From positions 62,001-126,000 of the forward strand of contig NZ_CP059903.1 in the NCBI RefSeq assembly GCF_014127485.1: a DNA stretch of 64,000 nucleotides, read 5' to 3'. The position numbers and the translations under genes were made by a program. Below, in pieces: positions 41,539 through 51,099 of the stretch. Source of the stretch: Nocardioides dongkuii. GTDB lineage: Bacteria > Actinomycetota > Actinomycetes > Propionibacteriales > Nocardioidaceae. The notes beneath the pieces are model-generated. The model worked only from the letters and a program-made list of their open reading frames with translations. It was not told where the DNA came from and did no database searches. Within the stretch, counting starts at the first letter, position 1; each line of letters opens with the position of its first letter.

Positions 41539-44280
41539 GTGAGCTTCGTCCCCGTCTCCGGCCCGGCGACCTTCCGCGCCGCGGAGCCGCCGCGGGAGAG
41601 CACGGTCGAGTTCACCGACGGGCGCCGCACGGTCGTGCTGCCCATCCGCGCGGCGCTGCCGGTGCTCACCAAGGCGCAGGCGCGTGAGGACACCCACCCC
41701 TCGGTCTCGCTGCTCGCCGGGGCCGCGCTGCTCGGGCTGCGGCTGGTCGCCGGAGGCAAGTTCGAGCCCGCGCCGACCGCCGTGCCGAGCTGGCGGGTGG
41801 CCCCCCTGGACGCCGACGACCGCGAGCGGGTGACGCTGCTCGCCGGCAGCCGCGGCGCGGTGGGCCTGGCGCCGGCCGAGGCCGCCGAGCTGGTCCGCGG
41901 CGTGCTGGCCGCCGTGGTCGACGCCGTCCCGCGCACCGCCCCGGCGGCGGCCCGCCCCGAGCCCGCGCCCGACTTCCGGGCCCGGCTCCGGCGCCGGATC
42001 GAGCAGCACCGCGAGGAGCCGCCCGACCAGCGGCCCCAGCTGGTGTCGGTGTCGCTGCGGGTCGAGGCCGACGAGGAGGAGCTGGTCGCGGACGCGGTCC
42101 GGCTGGTGCTGCAGGTCCACGACGAGCAGAACCCGCTCCACGTCGCCGACGCCGCCGTGCTCTGGGCCGAGACGGGGGCGGACGCCGACCACGGGTTCGG
42201 CGACCGGGCCCGCACCCACGCCACGATCGCGCTGCGGGCGGCGGCGGAGGCCTGGCCGGTGCTCGACCGGATGCTCGAGCTGCGGGTGCCCGACCAGATC
42301 ACCCTCGACGGCGACGAGCTGGCCAGCCTGCTCGAGGACGGCGTGGGCGCGCTCCGCGACCGGGGTGTCGACGTGCTGTGGCCGCGCTCCCTCGGCCGCG
42401 ACCTGACCACCCGTGCCGTGCTCGACCGCGCGCCCGCCGGCCCGCGCGAGGCGCCGCTGCAGACCGGGATGTTCGGTCCCGCCGACGTCTTCGCCTTCAA
42501 CTGGCAGGTCGCGCTGCACGGCGACCCGCTCACCGACGAGGAGATGGACCAGCTCGCCTCGGCCGCCTCGCCGCTGCTCAAGCTGCGCGGCAGCTGGGCG
42601 GTCATCGACCCCGCGGTCGCCCGCCGGGCCCGCAAGCGGCTGGTACGCCGGGTCGGCGCGGGCGAGGCGGTCGCCGCCACCCTCACCGGCACCGCGCTGC
42701 TCGCCCCTCCCGGCCAGGAGGCCGAGGAGGCGGAGGTCGTCGTCGGCGCGTCCCTGCTCCAGCTCCGTGAGCGGATCCTGGCCGCCGGTCACGGCGACCC
42801 CGTCGAGGTCCCGGCGCGCCTGCGCGCGACGCTGCGCGACTACCAGCGCCAGGGGCTCACCTGGCTGGCCGAGCTCACCGGCCTCGGCCTCGGTGCCTGC
42901 CTGGCCGACGACATGGGGCTGGGCAAGACCGTCACGCTGATCGCGCTGCACCTGCACCGGGTCCAGGCGGGCTCGACCGACGGCAGCCGCGCGGTCGGAC
43001 CCACGCTGGTGGTCTGCCCGGCGAGCCTGCTCGGCAACTGGGAGGCCGAGATCGAGCGGTTCGCCCCGGGCACGCCGGTCCGCCGGTTCCACGGCGGGCA
43101 GCGCTCGCTGGAGGGTCTCGACGGCAGCGGCACCCTCGAGGGGTTGGACGGCGGCGGTCCGGGCTTCGTGCTCACCACCTACGGCACCATGCGCGTCTCC
43201 CACGAGGAGCTGGCCCGGGTCTCGTGGGACCTCGTGGTCGCCGACGAGGCCCAGCACATCAAGAACGCCCGGTCCTCGACCGCCCGCGCGCTGCGGGCGA
43301 TCCCGAGCGCGGCGCGGGTCGCGCTCACCGGCACCCCGGTCGAGAACGACCTCAGCGAGCTCTGGGCGATCCTCGACTGGGCCACGCCCGGCCTGCTCGG
43401 CAGCCGCAACGCCTTCCGCAAGGTCTGGGCCGCGCCGATCGAGTCCGGGCTCGAGCCGACCAAGGCCAAGCAGTTCGCCGAGCTCGTCGAGCCGTTCCTG
43501 CTGCGCCGCCGCAAGTCCGACCCCGGCATCGCGCCCGAGCTGCCCGCCAAGACCGAGACCGACCACCCGCTGCGGCTCACCCGCGAGCAGACCGTGCTCT
43601 ACGAGGCGTTCGTGCGCGACACCATGGAGCGGATCGAGCGCGCCGACGAGGACGCCCGCCGCGGCCTGGTGCTCGCGCTGCTCACCGGGCTCAAGCAGAT
43701 CTGCAACCACCCGGCGCACTTCCTCAAGCAGTCCGGCGCGGTGCGGCTGGGCGGCCGCAGCGAGAAGCTCGACCTGCTCGACGAGCTGCTCGCCACCGCG
43801 ATCTCCGAGGACGGCGCGGTGCTCGTCTTCACCCAGTACGTCGCGATGGCGCGGCTGCTGGAGTCCCACCTCGACCGCTCCGGCGTACCTCACCAGTTGC
43901 TGCACGGCGGCACGCCGGTGCGCGAGCGGGAGGCGATGGTGCGGCGGTTCCAGGCGGGGGAGAAGCCGGTGTTCCTGCTCTCACTCAAGGCCGGCGGCAC
44001 CGGCCTCAACCTCACCCGCGCCGACCACGTCGTCCACGTCGACCGCTGGTGGAACCCCGCCGTCGAGGAGCAGGCGACCGACCGCGCCTACCGGATCGGC
44101 CAGACCAAGCCGGTGCAGGTGCACCGGATGATCACCCGCGGCACCATCGAGGAGCGGATCGCCGAGCTGCTGCGCCGCAAGCGGGCGCTCGCCGACGCGG
44201 TCCTCGGCCGCGGCGAGGCGGCGCTCACCGAGCTCAGCAACGAGGACCTGCGCGACCTGGTCACCCTGCGGGCGCCGTGA
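41539..44280 (+). CDS. SNF2-family ATPase/helicase
   Basis: 913 aa. A long N-terminal helicase-associated region is followed by the Swi2/Snf2 ATPase: DDMGLGKTV (about residue 457), DEAQHIKN (about 567), LTGTPVENDLSELW, and the helicase C domain with LSLKAGGTGLNLTRADHVVH, RWWNPAVEEQATDRAYRIGQ. Translocates on DNA and remodels protein-DNA complexes. GTG 41539 follows TACGGT-N7 (leaderless). Its stop overlaps the GTG of the SWIM gene, so the two proteins are probably made as partners. Confidence 0.94.
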   Translation: MSFVPVSGPATFRAAEPPRESTVEFTDGRRTVVLPIRAALPVLTKAQAREDTHPSVSLLAGAALLGLRLVAGGKFEPAPTAVPSWRVAPLDADDRERVTLLAGSRGAVGLAPAEAAELVRGVLAAVVDAVPRTAPAAARPEPAPDFRARLRRRIEQHREEPPDQRPQLVSVSLRVEADEEELVADAVRLVLQVHDEQNPLHVADAAVLWAETGADADHGFGDRARTHATIALRAAAEAWPVLDRMLELRVPDQITLDGDELASLLEDGVGALRDRGVDVLWPRSLGRDLTTRAVLDRAPAGPREAPLQTGMFGPADVFAFNWQVALHGDPLTDEEMDQLASAASPLLKLRGSWAVIDPAVARRARKRLVRRVGAGEAVAATLTGTALLAPPGQEAEEAEVVVGASLLQLRERILAAGHGDPVEVPARLRATLRDYQRQGLTWLAELTGLGLGACLADDMGLGKTVTLIALHLHRVQAGSTDGSRAVGPTLVVCPASLLGNWEAEIERFAPGTPVRRFHGGQRSLEGLDGSGTLEGLDGGGPGFVLTTYGTMRVSHEELARVSWDLVVADEAQHIKNARSSTARALRAIPSAARVALTGTPVENDLSELWAILDWATPGLLGSRNAFRKVWAAPIESGLEPTKAKQFAELVEPFLLRRRKSDPGIAPELPAKTETDHPLRLTREQTVLYEAFVRDTMERIERADEDARRGLVLALLTGLKQICNHPAHFLKQSGAVRLGGRSEKLDLLDELLATAISEDGAVLVFTQYVAMARLLESHLDRSGVPHQLLHGGTPVREREAMVRRFQAGEKPVFLLSLKAGGTGLNLTRADHVVHVDRWWNPAVEEQATDRAYRIGQTKPVQVHRMITRGTIEERIAELLRRKRALADAVLGRGEAALTELSNEDLRDLVTLRAP

Positions 44281-44984
44281 CGGCGGCGGCGCCGCGTCAC
44301 CACGCCCGGCTGCCGCCGCGGCGCTCGGCCCCCCGCGCCCGGAGCTGGTGGGGCAAGGCCTGGGCGCGGGCGGTCGAGGAGTCGGCGTACGCCCAGGAGG
44401 ACCTGCTCGCCGGGCGCAAGCTGGCCCGTGCCGGGCGGGTCGGCCAGATCACCGTCGACGTCGGCGGCTACCACGCCGCCGTCGAGGACGACCACGGCAT
44501 GTGGACGGTGGCCGGCGTGCTGCCGGTCCTCGACCCCGGGGCGCGCGAGGCCCTCGTGGAGACGGTCGCGGCCGAGGCCGGCCGGATTGCCGCGCTGCTC
44601 GCCGGCGACCTCCCGCACACCCTCGTCGAGCACGCCGAGGAGGCGGGCGTCGAGCTGCTGCCGTACGGCGGGGAGCTCGGCTCGGCCTGCACGTGCGAGG
44701 CCTGGACCGACCCCTGCCGCCACGCGCTCGCCGTCCTCCAGCAGCTGGCCTGGCTCGTCGACGACGACCCGTTCGTGCTGCTCCACCTGCGCGGCCTGCC
44801 GCGCGAGGAGCTGCTGGCCCGGCTGCACGAGCGGGCGGAGGCCACCCCGGCCCCGCGCCCCGGAGTGGATCCCGGCGTGGGTCCCGAGGAGATCGACGTG
44901 GAGAGCGGGCTGGAGGCCGCGCTGCGCGCGGCGCGCGTCCTGGCGGCGCTCGAGGAGGGGCACCCGGTCGACCACCTGTTCTAG
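44277..44984 (+). CDS. SWIM zinc-finger protein, partner of SNF2 ATPase
   Basis: 235 aa. SARSWWGKAWARAVE-like start and the SWIM motif C-x-C-x6-C-x-H (CTCEAWTDPCRH, followed by ALAVLQQLAWLVDDDPF). SWIM domains bind DNA or protein, and in bacteria they are often encoded next to SNF2 ATPases. GTG 44277 overlaps the SNF2 stop (GTGA). A strong terminator lies downstream, shared with the convergent carboxypeptidase gene. Confidence 0.9.
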   Translation: MTAAAPRHHARLPPRRSAPRARSWWGKAWARAVEESAYAQEDLLAGRKLARAGRVGQITVDVGGYHAAVEDDHGMWTVAGVLPVLDPGAREALVETVAAEAGRIAALLAGDLPHTLVEHAEEAGVELLPYGGELGSACTCEAWTDPCRHALAVLQQLAWLVDDDPFVLLHLRGLPREELLARLHERAEATPAPRPGVDPGVGPEEIDVESGLEAALRAARVLAALEEGHPVDHLF

Positions 44985-45006
44985 GTGGACGCCCGCCCAA
45001 CGGCGA

Positions 45007-45042
45007 CGGGGCCGGCAGCACCCGAAGGTGCTGCCGGCCCCG
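45007..45042. terminator. Strong bidirectional hairpin terminator
   Basis: A 16-bp perfect stem (CGGGGCCGGCAGCACC and complement) closes a CGAA loop on the plus strand. On the minus strand this reads C(TTCG)G, the extra-stable UUCG tetraloop. It lies between convergent SWIM and carboxypeptidase genes. Confidence 0.9.
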
Positions 45043-45061
45043 CCGGTGGAGCTGACCTGGG

Positions 45062-48000
45062 TCAGCGGACCACGCGCACCACCTGGCGGGTGGTGGACGC
45101 CTTGACCTTCGCGTTGCCGGCGTACCGGACCTTGAGGGTCTTCTTGCCCGGCTTGCCGAGCGTGTCCAGCTTGAGCACGATCCGGCCCTTGGCGTTGACC
45201 TTGCCCTTGGCGAGGACCTCGCCGCCCGAGCGGACGACGACCTTGCCGCTCACCGCGGCGGCGGCGGTGACCTGGATGGTCAGACGCGCCCGGGTGCCGG
45301 GGGTGATCTTGCCGGGGGCAACCTTGAGGACGGCGACCTTGGACTTGACCTTGGCCGTGTTCGCGGCCGAGACCTTGACCACGACCTCCGAGGAGGTGCC
45401 CTCGGCGGTCAGGTCGTCACCGGAGTACGTCGCGGTCACGGGGACCGAGCCGACCTTGGTGAACGGGCCGACCGGGCCGGTGCCCTTGCCGTCGGGACCC
45501 AGGTCGATGGTGCCGACCGTGTCGCCGCCGGCCTTGAGCGTGACCGTGCCCGTGGGGGCGCTGCCGAACTCGTTGGTCGCGGTCACCGAGACGGTGGCCG
45601 TGGCCGTGTGGCCCTGCTTGAGGCTGGTGGGCGAGACGCTGAGCTCGACCTTCGGCTCGGCCATCTCCGGCTCCCACTCGGGGTCGGCGATCGCCTTGCG
45701 GTAGCGCTGGTCCTTGGCGTCGGTCGGGTCGTAGCCCCGCTCGACGTTGTCGACCGAGTCGACGGCGTACCAGAAGATCTTGGTGCCGATCGGCACGCGG
45801 ATCCGCTCGCCGCCCTCGCGGTCACCAGCGGTCTTCCACTGCTGGGCGTTCGCCGTGGTCGGGGCCGACCCGTCGGTGGTGTAGTAGATCTCCGCCGCCT
45901 CGTCGGTCTCGAAGACGAACTCCACGAAGTTCGGGTCGGAGGTCTCGATGAACTCCAGCTTCGACTCGGGACCGGTGACGTCGATGTCCTCGGCCCGGGC
46001 GACCCGGAGCAGCTCGATGATGCCGTTGGCGTACTCCTGCGACTCCGGGTGTGCGCCGGGGCCGGTCGGAACCAGCGGCTCGAAGGGCGGCTGGAAGGTG
46101 CGGCCGACCTCGAAGCTCCAGCCGTAGAGGCCGTACTTGTACCAGGCGAGGTCACCGGAGTTGCCGGCCGCCGAGTAGAGCACGTCGCTGATCGGGCCGG
46201 TGCGCGCCGGGGTCACGGCCATGCCGCGCTCCCGCTTGATCGCGGTCAGGATCCGCTCGGAGGCCTGCCAGAAGTAGGCCTCCTCGCCGACGGTCGGGCG
46301 GGGCGAGGTGACTCGGCCCTCGGCCTTGTACGCACCGGGCGCCCACATGAAGTAGTCACCCGAGGAGTGCATGTTCATCGAGTAGCGCATGTTCGGCCGC
46401 GCCATCATCCAGTCGACGTTCTGCGCCTCGGGCTCCGAGAGCTCCGAGGGGCCGGCGTACGTGTCGCTGGTGCAGCTGGTCGTCGAGGCACCGGAGTAGC
46501 CGTCGTGCGCGCTGTACTCGGTGTGGTTGCGGTTCAGGTCGACACCCCAGCTGTTGCGAGCGGTGGCGTCGTAGTTGCCACCCTTCGCGCAGTGGCGGGT
46601 CAGGTTGCGACGCTGCGAGGCGAAGTCGAAGAAGGAGTAGTGGCCACCGTCGGGGTTGATCGACGGCGCGATCCAGATCTCCAGGTTGTCGACCAGCTCG
46701 CGGGTCGGCTCGTGCGTGGCGTAGTTGCGCAGCAGGCGCTCCGCGACCTCCACGGTGACCAGCGGCGGCACCCACTCACGGGCGTGCTCCTGGGCGTAGG
46801 CGAGGACGCCGGGCTTGGAGCCGTCGCGGGTCTTGCCGATCTTCAGTGCGTAGACCGGGTGCGGGTCACGGGAGACCCAGGCCGGCGCGTTGAGGTTGTC
46901 GCTCAGGGCGATCACCGGGGTGGCGCTGACGACGCCGGTCCCGGTCTCCGTGCGGTAGGTGTAGGCGTCGACCAGGGCCGAGGCCGCGGCGTTCCCCTTG
47001 ATCGCCTCCACCACCTGAGCGGCGGTGGTGGTGATCGCGCCGGCGGCGTCGGTGGCGGCCGAGACGGTCACCTTGGCGCCGTCGACGGTGACGGTCAGCG
47101 GGGCGTTCGGCGTGCCCGGGTTGACGATCTGGGCGGTGAGGTCGTTGCCGCCCTCGTGGCCCCACGCGAGGGACTCGATGCCCACGCGGGAGCTGTTGGC
47201 GACCGCGGGGGCCGGGTCGAGCCGGCCGGTGACGGTGGTGCCGCCGTTGCGGATCTTGGTGGCGTCCTGGAGCGAGATGCCGACGGTCGGGATGGTCACC
47301 GGGGTGGTGGACCCGGTCGGCGTGGCGCTGCCGCTGGGGGCCGTGGCCAGGCCGGTCGTGGCGTTGACGAGCGCGACCGCGACCGCGCCGGCGCTCTGGG
47401 CGTTCTGGACCTTGTCGGCCAGGCTGCACTCACCGCGGTCGATCACGGCGATCGCGCCGGTGAGCCCGGTCATCGTGCCGCAGCCCATGCTGGGCGTGGC
47501 GGCGGGCCAGGCGGCGTTGGCGGCGGCGCTCACGCGACGCACCGGCACCGCGGCGGGCGTGGTCGTCTCGGTCGGCGCCAGGGCACCGAACGCGCCGCTG
47601 GTGGCGGCGGCGTACGGGATCTCGACGCTGCGGCCGTTGATGGTGGTGACGAGCCGGTTGGTCTCCTCCAGCATCGCCTGCGCCTTGCGGCGGTAGCCGC
47701 CGGACTTGTTCGGGAGCTCGACGACCTCGGCCAGGTTCGGGTACGTCGACGCGAGCTGGTTGATGCGGCCGTAGAGCTCGGTGGGCACGAGGTACTTCGA
47801 GATGAAGTCCTCCTGGTAGCCGGCGCCCTTGAACGGGTCCTGCTCCGTGCCGGTCGGCAGCCAGTCGTTGACCTTGACGATCGCGATGTCGCCGCTGGGG
47901 CTGGTGATCTTCACCAGGTCGGGGCGGACGGCGTCGCCGCGCACGTCGACGTCCACGTTGCTCGCGCCGAGGTGGTACATGTACACGCCGGCGTCGACGA

Positions 48001-48652
48001 ACCGGTTGATGGTCTGGGTGCCGCCGGAGCCCAGCGCGGTGCCGGGACCGCTGTCGCGCTCCACGGTCAGCGGGGTGGTCGCGGTCTGGCCGTTGACCCA
48101 CTTGGCCTCGACGGAGAGCACGCCGGTGCCGAAGCTGGTGTAGTAGTCCGCGCGGATGATCCGGACGTCGGACTGGTCCGCGGGGGTGGAGCCGGGCAGC
48201 GGGCGGATGCCCACCGTGGCGCCGCGGGCGGCCTTGCGGTTCTCGGCCTTGTCGGCCGCGATGGTCCACTCGCGCTCGGCGAGGGCCCGGGCGGAGTCCT
48301 CGGAGGTGAAGAGCACCTCACCGAACTCGTAGCCGGCCTCGGTGAGCGCCTCGATCTCGCTGTCGGTGACGACGGCGCGGACGGTGATGCCGGCGTCGGT
48401 CTGCTCGACACCGTGCTCGAGGTCGACGCCGGTCGCGACCAGGCGGTCCATCTCGGCGGTGTCGGCGAGCAGGACCTCGACGACCATCGCCTCCTCGTCG
48501 GAGTGACGGTCGAGCACGACGCCGGGGTTGCCCGGGGCGGCGGTGACGCTAGGACTCTCGGCTACCGCCAAGGCGGCCGAGACCAGCGCGACCGAGCAGG
48601 TCAGCGCGAGTCCGCGCGCCGCCCAGCGGCGCCGTCGGAGGGGATGGGACAT
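45062..48652 (-). CDS. Secreted M14 zinc carboxypeptidase with PA domain and C-terminal Ig-like repeats
   Basis: 1196 aa. A signal peptide (RRRRWAARGLALTCSVALVS, then ALA) directs export. The M14 domain has HAREWVPP (zinc His and Glu), RNLTRHC, GVDLNRNHTEY, NMHSSGDYF (zinc His) and WSFEVGRTFQPPF (catalytic Glu). A protease-associated domain (GCGTMTGLTGAIAVIDRGECSLADKV) is inserted between the leading region and the catalytic core. The C-terminal third has Ig-like sequences (VELSVSPTSLKQGHTATATV, GTVTLKAGG, VPVTATYSGDD) ending in a lysine-rich tail. It probably removes C-terminal residues from peptides outside the cell. ATG 48652 has AAGGAG at five bases. Confidence 0.94.
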   Translation of the reverse strand: MSHPLRRRRWAARGLALTCSVALVSAALAVAESPSVTAAPGNPGVVLDRHSDEEAMVVEVLLADTAEMDRLVATGVDLEHGVEQTDAGITVRAVVTDSEIEALTEAGYEFGEVLFTSEDSARALAEREWTIAADKAENRKAARGATVGIRPLPGSTPADQSDVRIIRADYYTSFGTGVLSVEAKWVNGQTATTPLTVERDSGPGTALGSGGTQTINRFVDAGVYMYHLGASNVDVDVRGDAVRPDLVKITSPSGDIAIVKVNDWLPTGTEQDPFKGAGYQEDFISKYLVPTELYGRINQLASTYPNLAEVVELPNKSGGYRRKAQAMLEETNRLVTTINGRSVEIPYAAATSGAFGALAPTETTTPAAVPVRRVSAAANAAWPAATPSMGCGTMTGLTGAIAVIDRGECSLADKVQNAQSAGAVAVALVNATTGLATAPSGSATPTGSTTPVTIPTVGISLQDATKIRNGGTTVTGRLDPAPAVANSSRVGIESLAWGHEGGNDLTAQIVNPGTPNAPLTVTVDGAKVTVSAATDAAGAITTTAAQVVEAIKGNAAASALVDAYTYRTETGTGVVSATPVIALSDNLNAPAWVSRDPHPVYALKIGKTRDGSKPGVLAYAQEHAREWVPPLVTVEVAERLLRNYATHEPTRELVDNLEIWIAPSINPDGGHYSFFDFASQRRNLTRHCAKGGNYDATARNSWGVDLNRNHTEYSAHDGYSGASTTSCTSDTYAGPSELSEPEAQNVDWMMARPNMRYSMNMHSSGDYFMWAPGAYKAEGRVTSPRPTVGEEAYFWQASERILTAIKRERGMAVTPARTGPISDVLYSAAGNSGDLAWYKYGLYGWSFEVGRTFQPPFEPLVPTGPGAHPESQEYANGIIELLRVARAEDIDVTGPESKLEFIETSDPNFVEFVFETDEAAEIYYTTDGSAPTTANAQQWKTAGDREGGERIRVPIGTKIFWYAVDSVDNVERGYDPTDAKDQRYRKAIADPEWEPEMAEPKVELSVSPTSLKQGHTATATVSVTATNEFGSAPTGTVTLKAGGDTVGTIDLGPDGKGTGPVGPFTKVGSVPVTATYSGDDLTAEGTSSEVVVKVSAANTAKVKSKVAVLKVAPGKITPGTRARLTIQVTAAAAVSGKVVVRSGGEVLAKGKVNAKGRIVLKLDTLGKPGKKTLKVRYAGNAKVKASTTRQVVRVVR

Positions 48653-48805
48653 GTGACTCCTTCACGAGGGGACGCGTCGCGGCACCGCCGTGTGCGGACG
48701 CCGGGGCGACCGCCGGAGAAGCAGGGGGAGCGAGGTGTCCGGGGTTGGTCCTTGAAACCAATCAGTTGTCAGACACTCCGTCAATCGTTTCTTAAAACTT
48801 GGTCT
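48653..48805 (-). promoter_or_regulatory. Upstream region of carboxypeptidase gene
   Basis: AT-rich relative to surroundings. On the minus strand TTGACG (48784-48779) is a fair -35 box, with only a weak TTGGTT at the expected -10. TTGGT-N7-ACCAA (48744-48760 region) and CTTAAA/TTTAAG (48791-48810, covering the TetR stop) are inverted repeats that may be operator and terminator. Confidence 0.4.
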
Positions 48806-49378
48806 TTAAGGGTGGAGTGCGGGCACGCCCAGCGCTCCCGCCGCCATCCGGCACAGCAGCGCGTGCATCGGCGCGTCCGGGAGCAGCCCGGAGTGCGGCG
48901 TGGAGTTGATCAGGCCGAACGCCGCGTGCGCCATCGCGTGCGCGGTGTCCGCGTCCAGTCCGGGGTGCACGAGGCGGAGCCGGTCGGCCCAGAGGTCGAC
49001 GTACGCACGTTGCAGGGCGCGGACCTGCTCGCGCGCGGCGACCGGCAGCGACTCCCAGTCGCGGTCCTGCACGACGATCAACGGCCGGTGCCGCAGCGCG
49101 AAGTCCGCGTGCCACTCGATCAGCGCCGTGACTGCGGCGGTCGGGTCGGCGGCCCGCGCCGCCCGCGCGCGCCCCACGGCCAGGAGCTCCTCGCTGATCG
49201 AGACCAGCATCTCGGCCAGCAGCGCGTCCTTGGAGGGGAAGTGCTTGTAGAGCGCGGGCCCGGAGATCCCGCAGGCGGCGCCCAGGTCGGCGACCGAGAC
49301 CCCGTGGAACCCGCGCGCCGCGAACAGCTCGGCGGCCGTGGCGAGGATCTGCTCGCGCCGGCTCGGCTGGGGGGTCAC
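48806..49378 (-). CDS. TetR family regulator of the leucine-degradation operon (probable)
   Basis: 190 aa with an N-terminal HTH (REQILATAAELFAARGFHGVSVADLGAACGISGPALYKHFPSKDALL). It is divergent from accD1, the usual place for the local repressor of branched-chain acyl-CoA catabolism genes. GTG 49378 follows TAACCT-N7 on the minus strand (leaderless), and GGTTAACC (49387-49394) overlaps that box. A longer frame upstream runs through the repeat and is rejected. Confidence 0.88.
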   Translation of the reverse strand: MTPQPSRREQILATAAELFAARGFHGVSVADLGAACGISGPALYKHFPSKDALLAEMLVSISEELLAVGRARAARAADPTAAVTALIEWHADFALRHRPLIVVQDRDWESLPVAAREQVRALQRAYVDLWADRLRLVHPGLDADTAHAMAHAAFGLINSTPHSGLLPDAPMHALLCRMAAGALGVPALHP

Positions 49379-49386
49379 GTCCGCGA

Positions 49387-49394
49387 GGTTAACC
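49387..49394. promoter_or_regulatory. GGTTAACC palindrome on tetR promoter
   Basis: Perfect 8-bp palindrome overlapping the tetR -10 box (TAACCT, minus strand 49391-49386). It shares half-sites GGTTA/TAACC with the accD1 operator at 49537-49554, as expected for autoregulation by the same repressor. Confidence 0.5.
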
Positions 49395-49413
49395 CTCCCG
49401 CCCTCCCCGACCC

Positions 49414-49508
49414 GTTGAGTTGGGCCTTCCTTCCGTTCGAGTTGGGCCTTCCTCACGCGCCGGACGTGAGGAAGGCCCAACTGGAGGGTGAGTCAGGCCC
49501 AACTCAAC
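49414..49508. repeat. Nested 95-bp palindrome in the tetR-accD1 intergenic region
   Basis: Outer arms GTTGAGTTGGGCCT (49414-49427) and AGGCCCAACTCAAC (49495-49508). Inner arms AGTTGGGCCTTCCTCACG (49440-49457) and its exact complement (49465-49482) close a 7-nt loop. The same two-forward/two-inverted plan as 2362-2457, with an unrelated unit. Confidence 0.85.
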
Positions 49509-49536
49509 GGTGACGGGGTGGTCTCTCGACGCGGGG

Positions 49537-49555
49537 GGTTAATGATCGCTAACCT
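49537..49555 (+). promoter_or_regulatory. accD1 leaderless promoter with operator
   Basis: GGTTA-AT-GATC-GC-TAACC (49537-49554) is an imperfect palindrome with a GATC centre. TAACCT (49550-49555) is the -10 box six bases before GTG 49562. A repressor on this site would cover the promoter. Confidence 0.65.
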
Positions 49556-49561
49556 CGGGGG

Positions 49562-51097
49562 GTGACCCAGGACCTGAGGGAGCTCGTCGACGACCTGCGG
49601 GAGCGGCTCGCGACCGCCCGGCGGGGCGGCAGCGAGGCCGCGCGCCGCAAGCACACCGACCGCGGCAAGCTGCTGGTGCGGGACCGGGTGGACCGGCTGC
49701 TGGACCCGGGCAGCCCGTTCCTGGAGCTGAGCCCGCTGGCCGCCCACGGGATGTACGGCGCCCCGGGGGAGTCGCCGGTCCCCTCCGCGGGCGTGGTCAC
49801 CGGCATCGGCCGGGTGAGCGGCCGCACCTGCGTGGTGGTCGCCAACGACGCGACCGTCAAGGGCGGCACCTACTACCCGACGACGGTCAAGAAGCACCTG
49901 CGCGCGCAGGCGGTGGCCGCCGAGAACCGGCTGCCCTGCGTCTACCTCGTCGACTCCGGCGGCGCGTTCCTGCCGCTCCAGGACGAGGTGTTCCCCGACC
50001 GCGAGCACTTCGGCCGGATCTTCTTCAACCAGGCCCAGATGTCGGCGCGCGGCATCCCGCAGGTCGCCGCGGTGATGGGCTCGTGCACCGCCGGCGGCGC
50101 CTACGTGCCGGCGATGTCGGACGAGACCGTGATCGTCCGCGACCAGGGCACGATCTTCCTGGGCGGCCCGCCGCTGGTGAAGGCCGCGACCGGCGAGGTC
50201 GTCACCGCCGAGGAGCTCGGCGGCGGGGAGGTGCACGCGCGCACCTCCGGCGTCGTCGACCACCTCGCCGAGGACGACGCGCACGCGCTCGCGATCGTCC
50301 GGGCCATCGTGGACACGGTCCCGGTCTCGACGGGCGCGCCCTGGGAGGTGCGACCGGTCGAGGAGCCGCTCGAGGACCCCGCGACGCTGTACGACGTGGT
50401 GCCGGCCGACACCCGCACGCCGTACGACGTGCGCGAGGTGATCCGCCGGATCGTCGACGGCAGCCGGTTCCAGGAGTTCAAGCAGCTGTACGGCGAGACG
50501 CTGGTGACCGGGTTCGCGCACGTGTGGGGCCACCCGGTCGGCATCGTCGCCAACAACGGCATCCTGTTCAGCGAGTCCGCGCTCAAGGGCGCGCACTTCA
50601 TCGAGCTGTGCAACCAGCGCGGCATCCCGCTGGTCTTCCTGCAGAACATCACCGGCTTCATGGTCGGCCGCGAGTACGAGAACCGCGGCATCGCCCGTGA
50701 CGGCGCCAAGCTGGTCACCGCGGTCGCGTGCTCGGTCGTCCCGAAGTTCACCGTCGTCATCGGCGGCTCCTTCGGCGCCGGCAACTACGGCATGTGCGGG
50801 CGCGCCTACGACCCCCGCTTCCTGTGGATGTGGCCCAACGCCCGGATCTCGGTGATGGGCGGCGAGCAGGCCGCCTCGGTGCTCGCGACCGTCGCCGGCC
50901 GGCCCGACGACGAGGACCTCAAGGCGCCGATCCGCGAGCAGTACGAGACCCAGGGGTCGCCGTACTACGCCACCGCCCGGCTCTGGGACGACGGCGTCAT
51001 CGACCCCGCCGACACCCGCCGGGTGCTCGGCCTGGGGCTGGCGGCCGCCGCGCACGCGCCCGTCCCCCCGCCCTCCTACGGCATCTTCAGGATGTAG
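49562..51097 (+). CDS. accD1: Acyl-CoA carboxylase carboxyltransferase (beta) subunit, methylcrotonyl-CoA type
   Basis: 511 aa carboxyltransferase: [78 protein letters not shown] and [16 protein letters not shown]. The [11 protein letters not shown] and GGTYYP forms are those of the 3-methylcrotonyl-CoA carboxylase beta subunit. It transfers carboxyl from biotin to methylcrotonyl-CoA in leucine breakdown. GTG 49562 is leaderless behind TAACCT. Leads a six-gene run, with accA1 starting 3 nt after its stop. Confidence 0.93.
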   Translation: MTQDLRELVDDLRERLATARRGGSEAARRKHTDRGKLLVRDRVDRLLDPGSPFLELSPLAAHGMYGAPGESPVPSAGVVTGIGRVSGRTCVVVANDATVKGGTYYPTTVKKHLRAQAVAAENRLPCVYLVDSGGAFLPLQDEVFPDREHFGRIFFNQAQMSARGIPQVAAVMGSCTAGGAYVPAMSDETVIVRDQGTIFLGGPPLVKAATGEVVTAEELGGGEVHARTSGVVDHLAEDDAHALAIVRAIVDTVPVSTGAPWEVRPVEEPLEDPATLYDVVPADTRTPYDVREVIRRIVDGSRFQEFKQLYGETLVTGFAHVWGHPVGIVANNGILFSESALKGAHFIELCNQRGIPLVFLQNITGFMVGREYENRGIARDGAKLVTAVACSVVPKFTVVIGGSFGAGNYGMCGRAYDPRFLWMWPNARISVMGGEQAASVLATVAGRPDDEDLKAPIREQYETQGSPYYATARLWDDGVIDPADTRRVLGLGLAAAAHAPVPPPSYGIFRM

Positions 51098-51099
51098 TC

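Noticed and set aside
45608..49513. A 1301-codon plus-strand frame
   Set aside because: Antisense to the M14 carboxypeptidase, which has complete catalytic motifs and a signal peptide.
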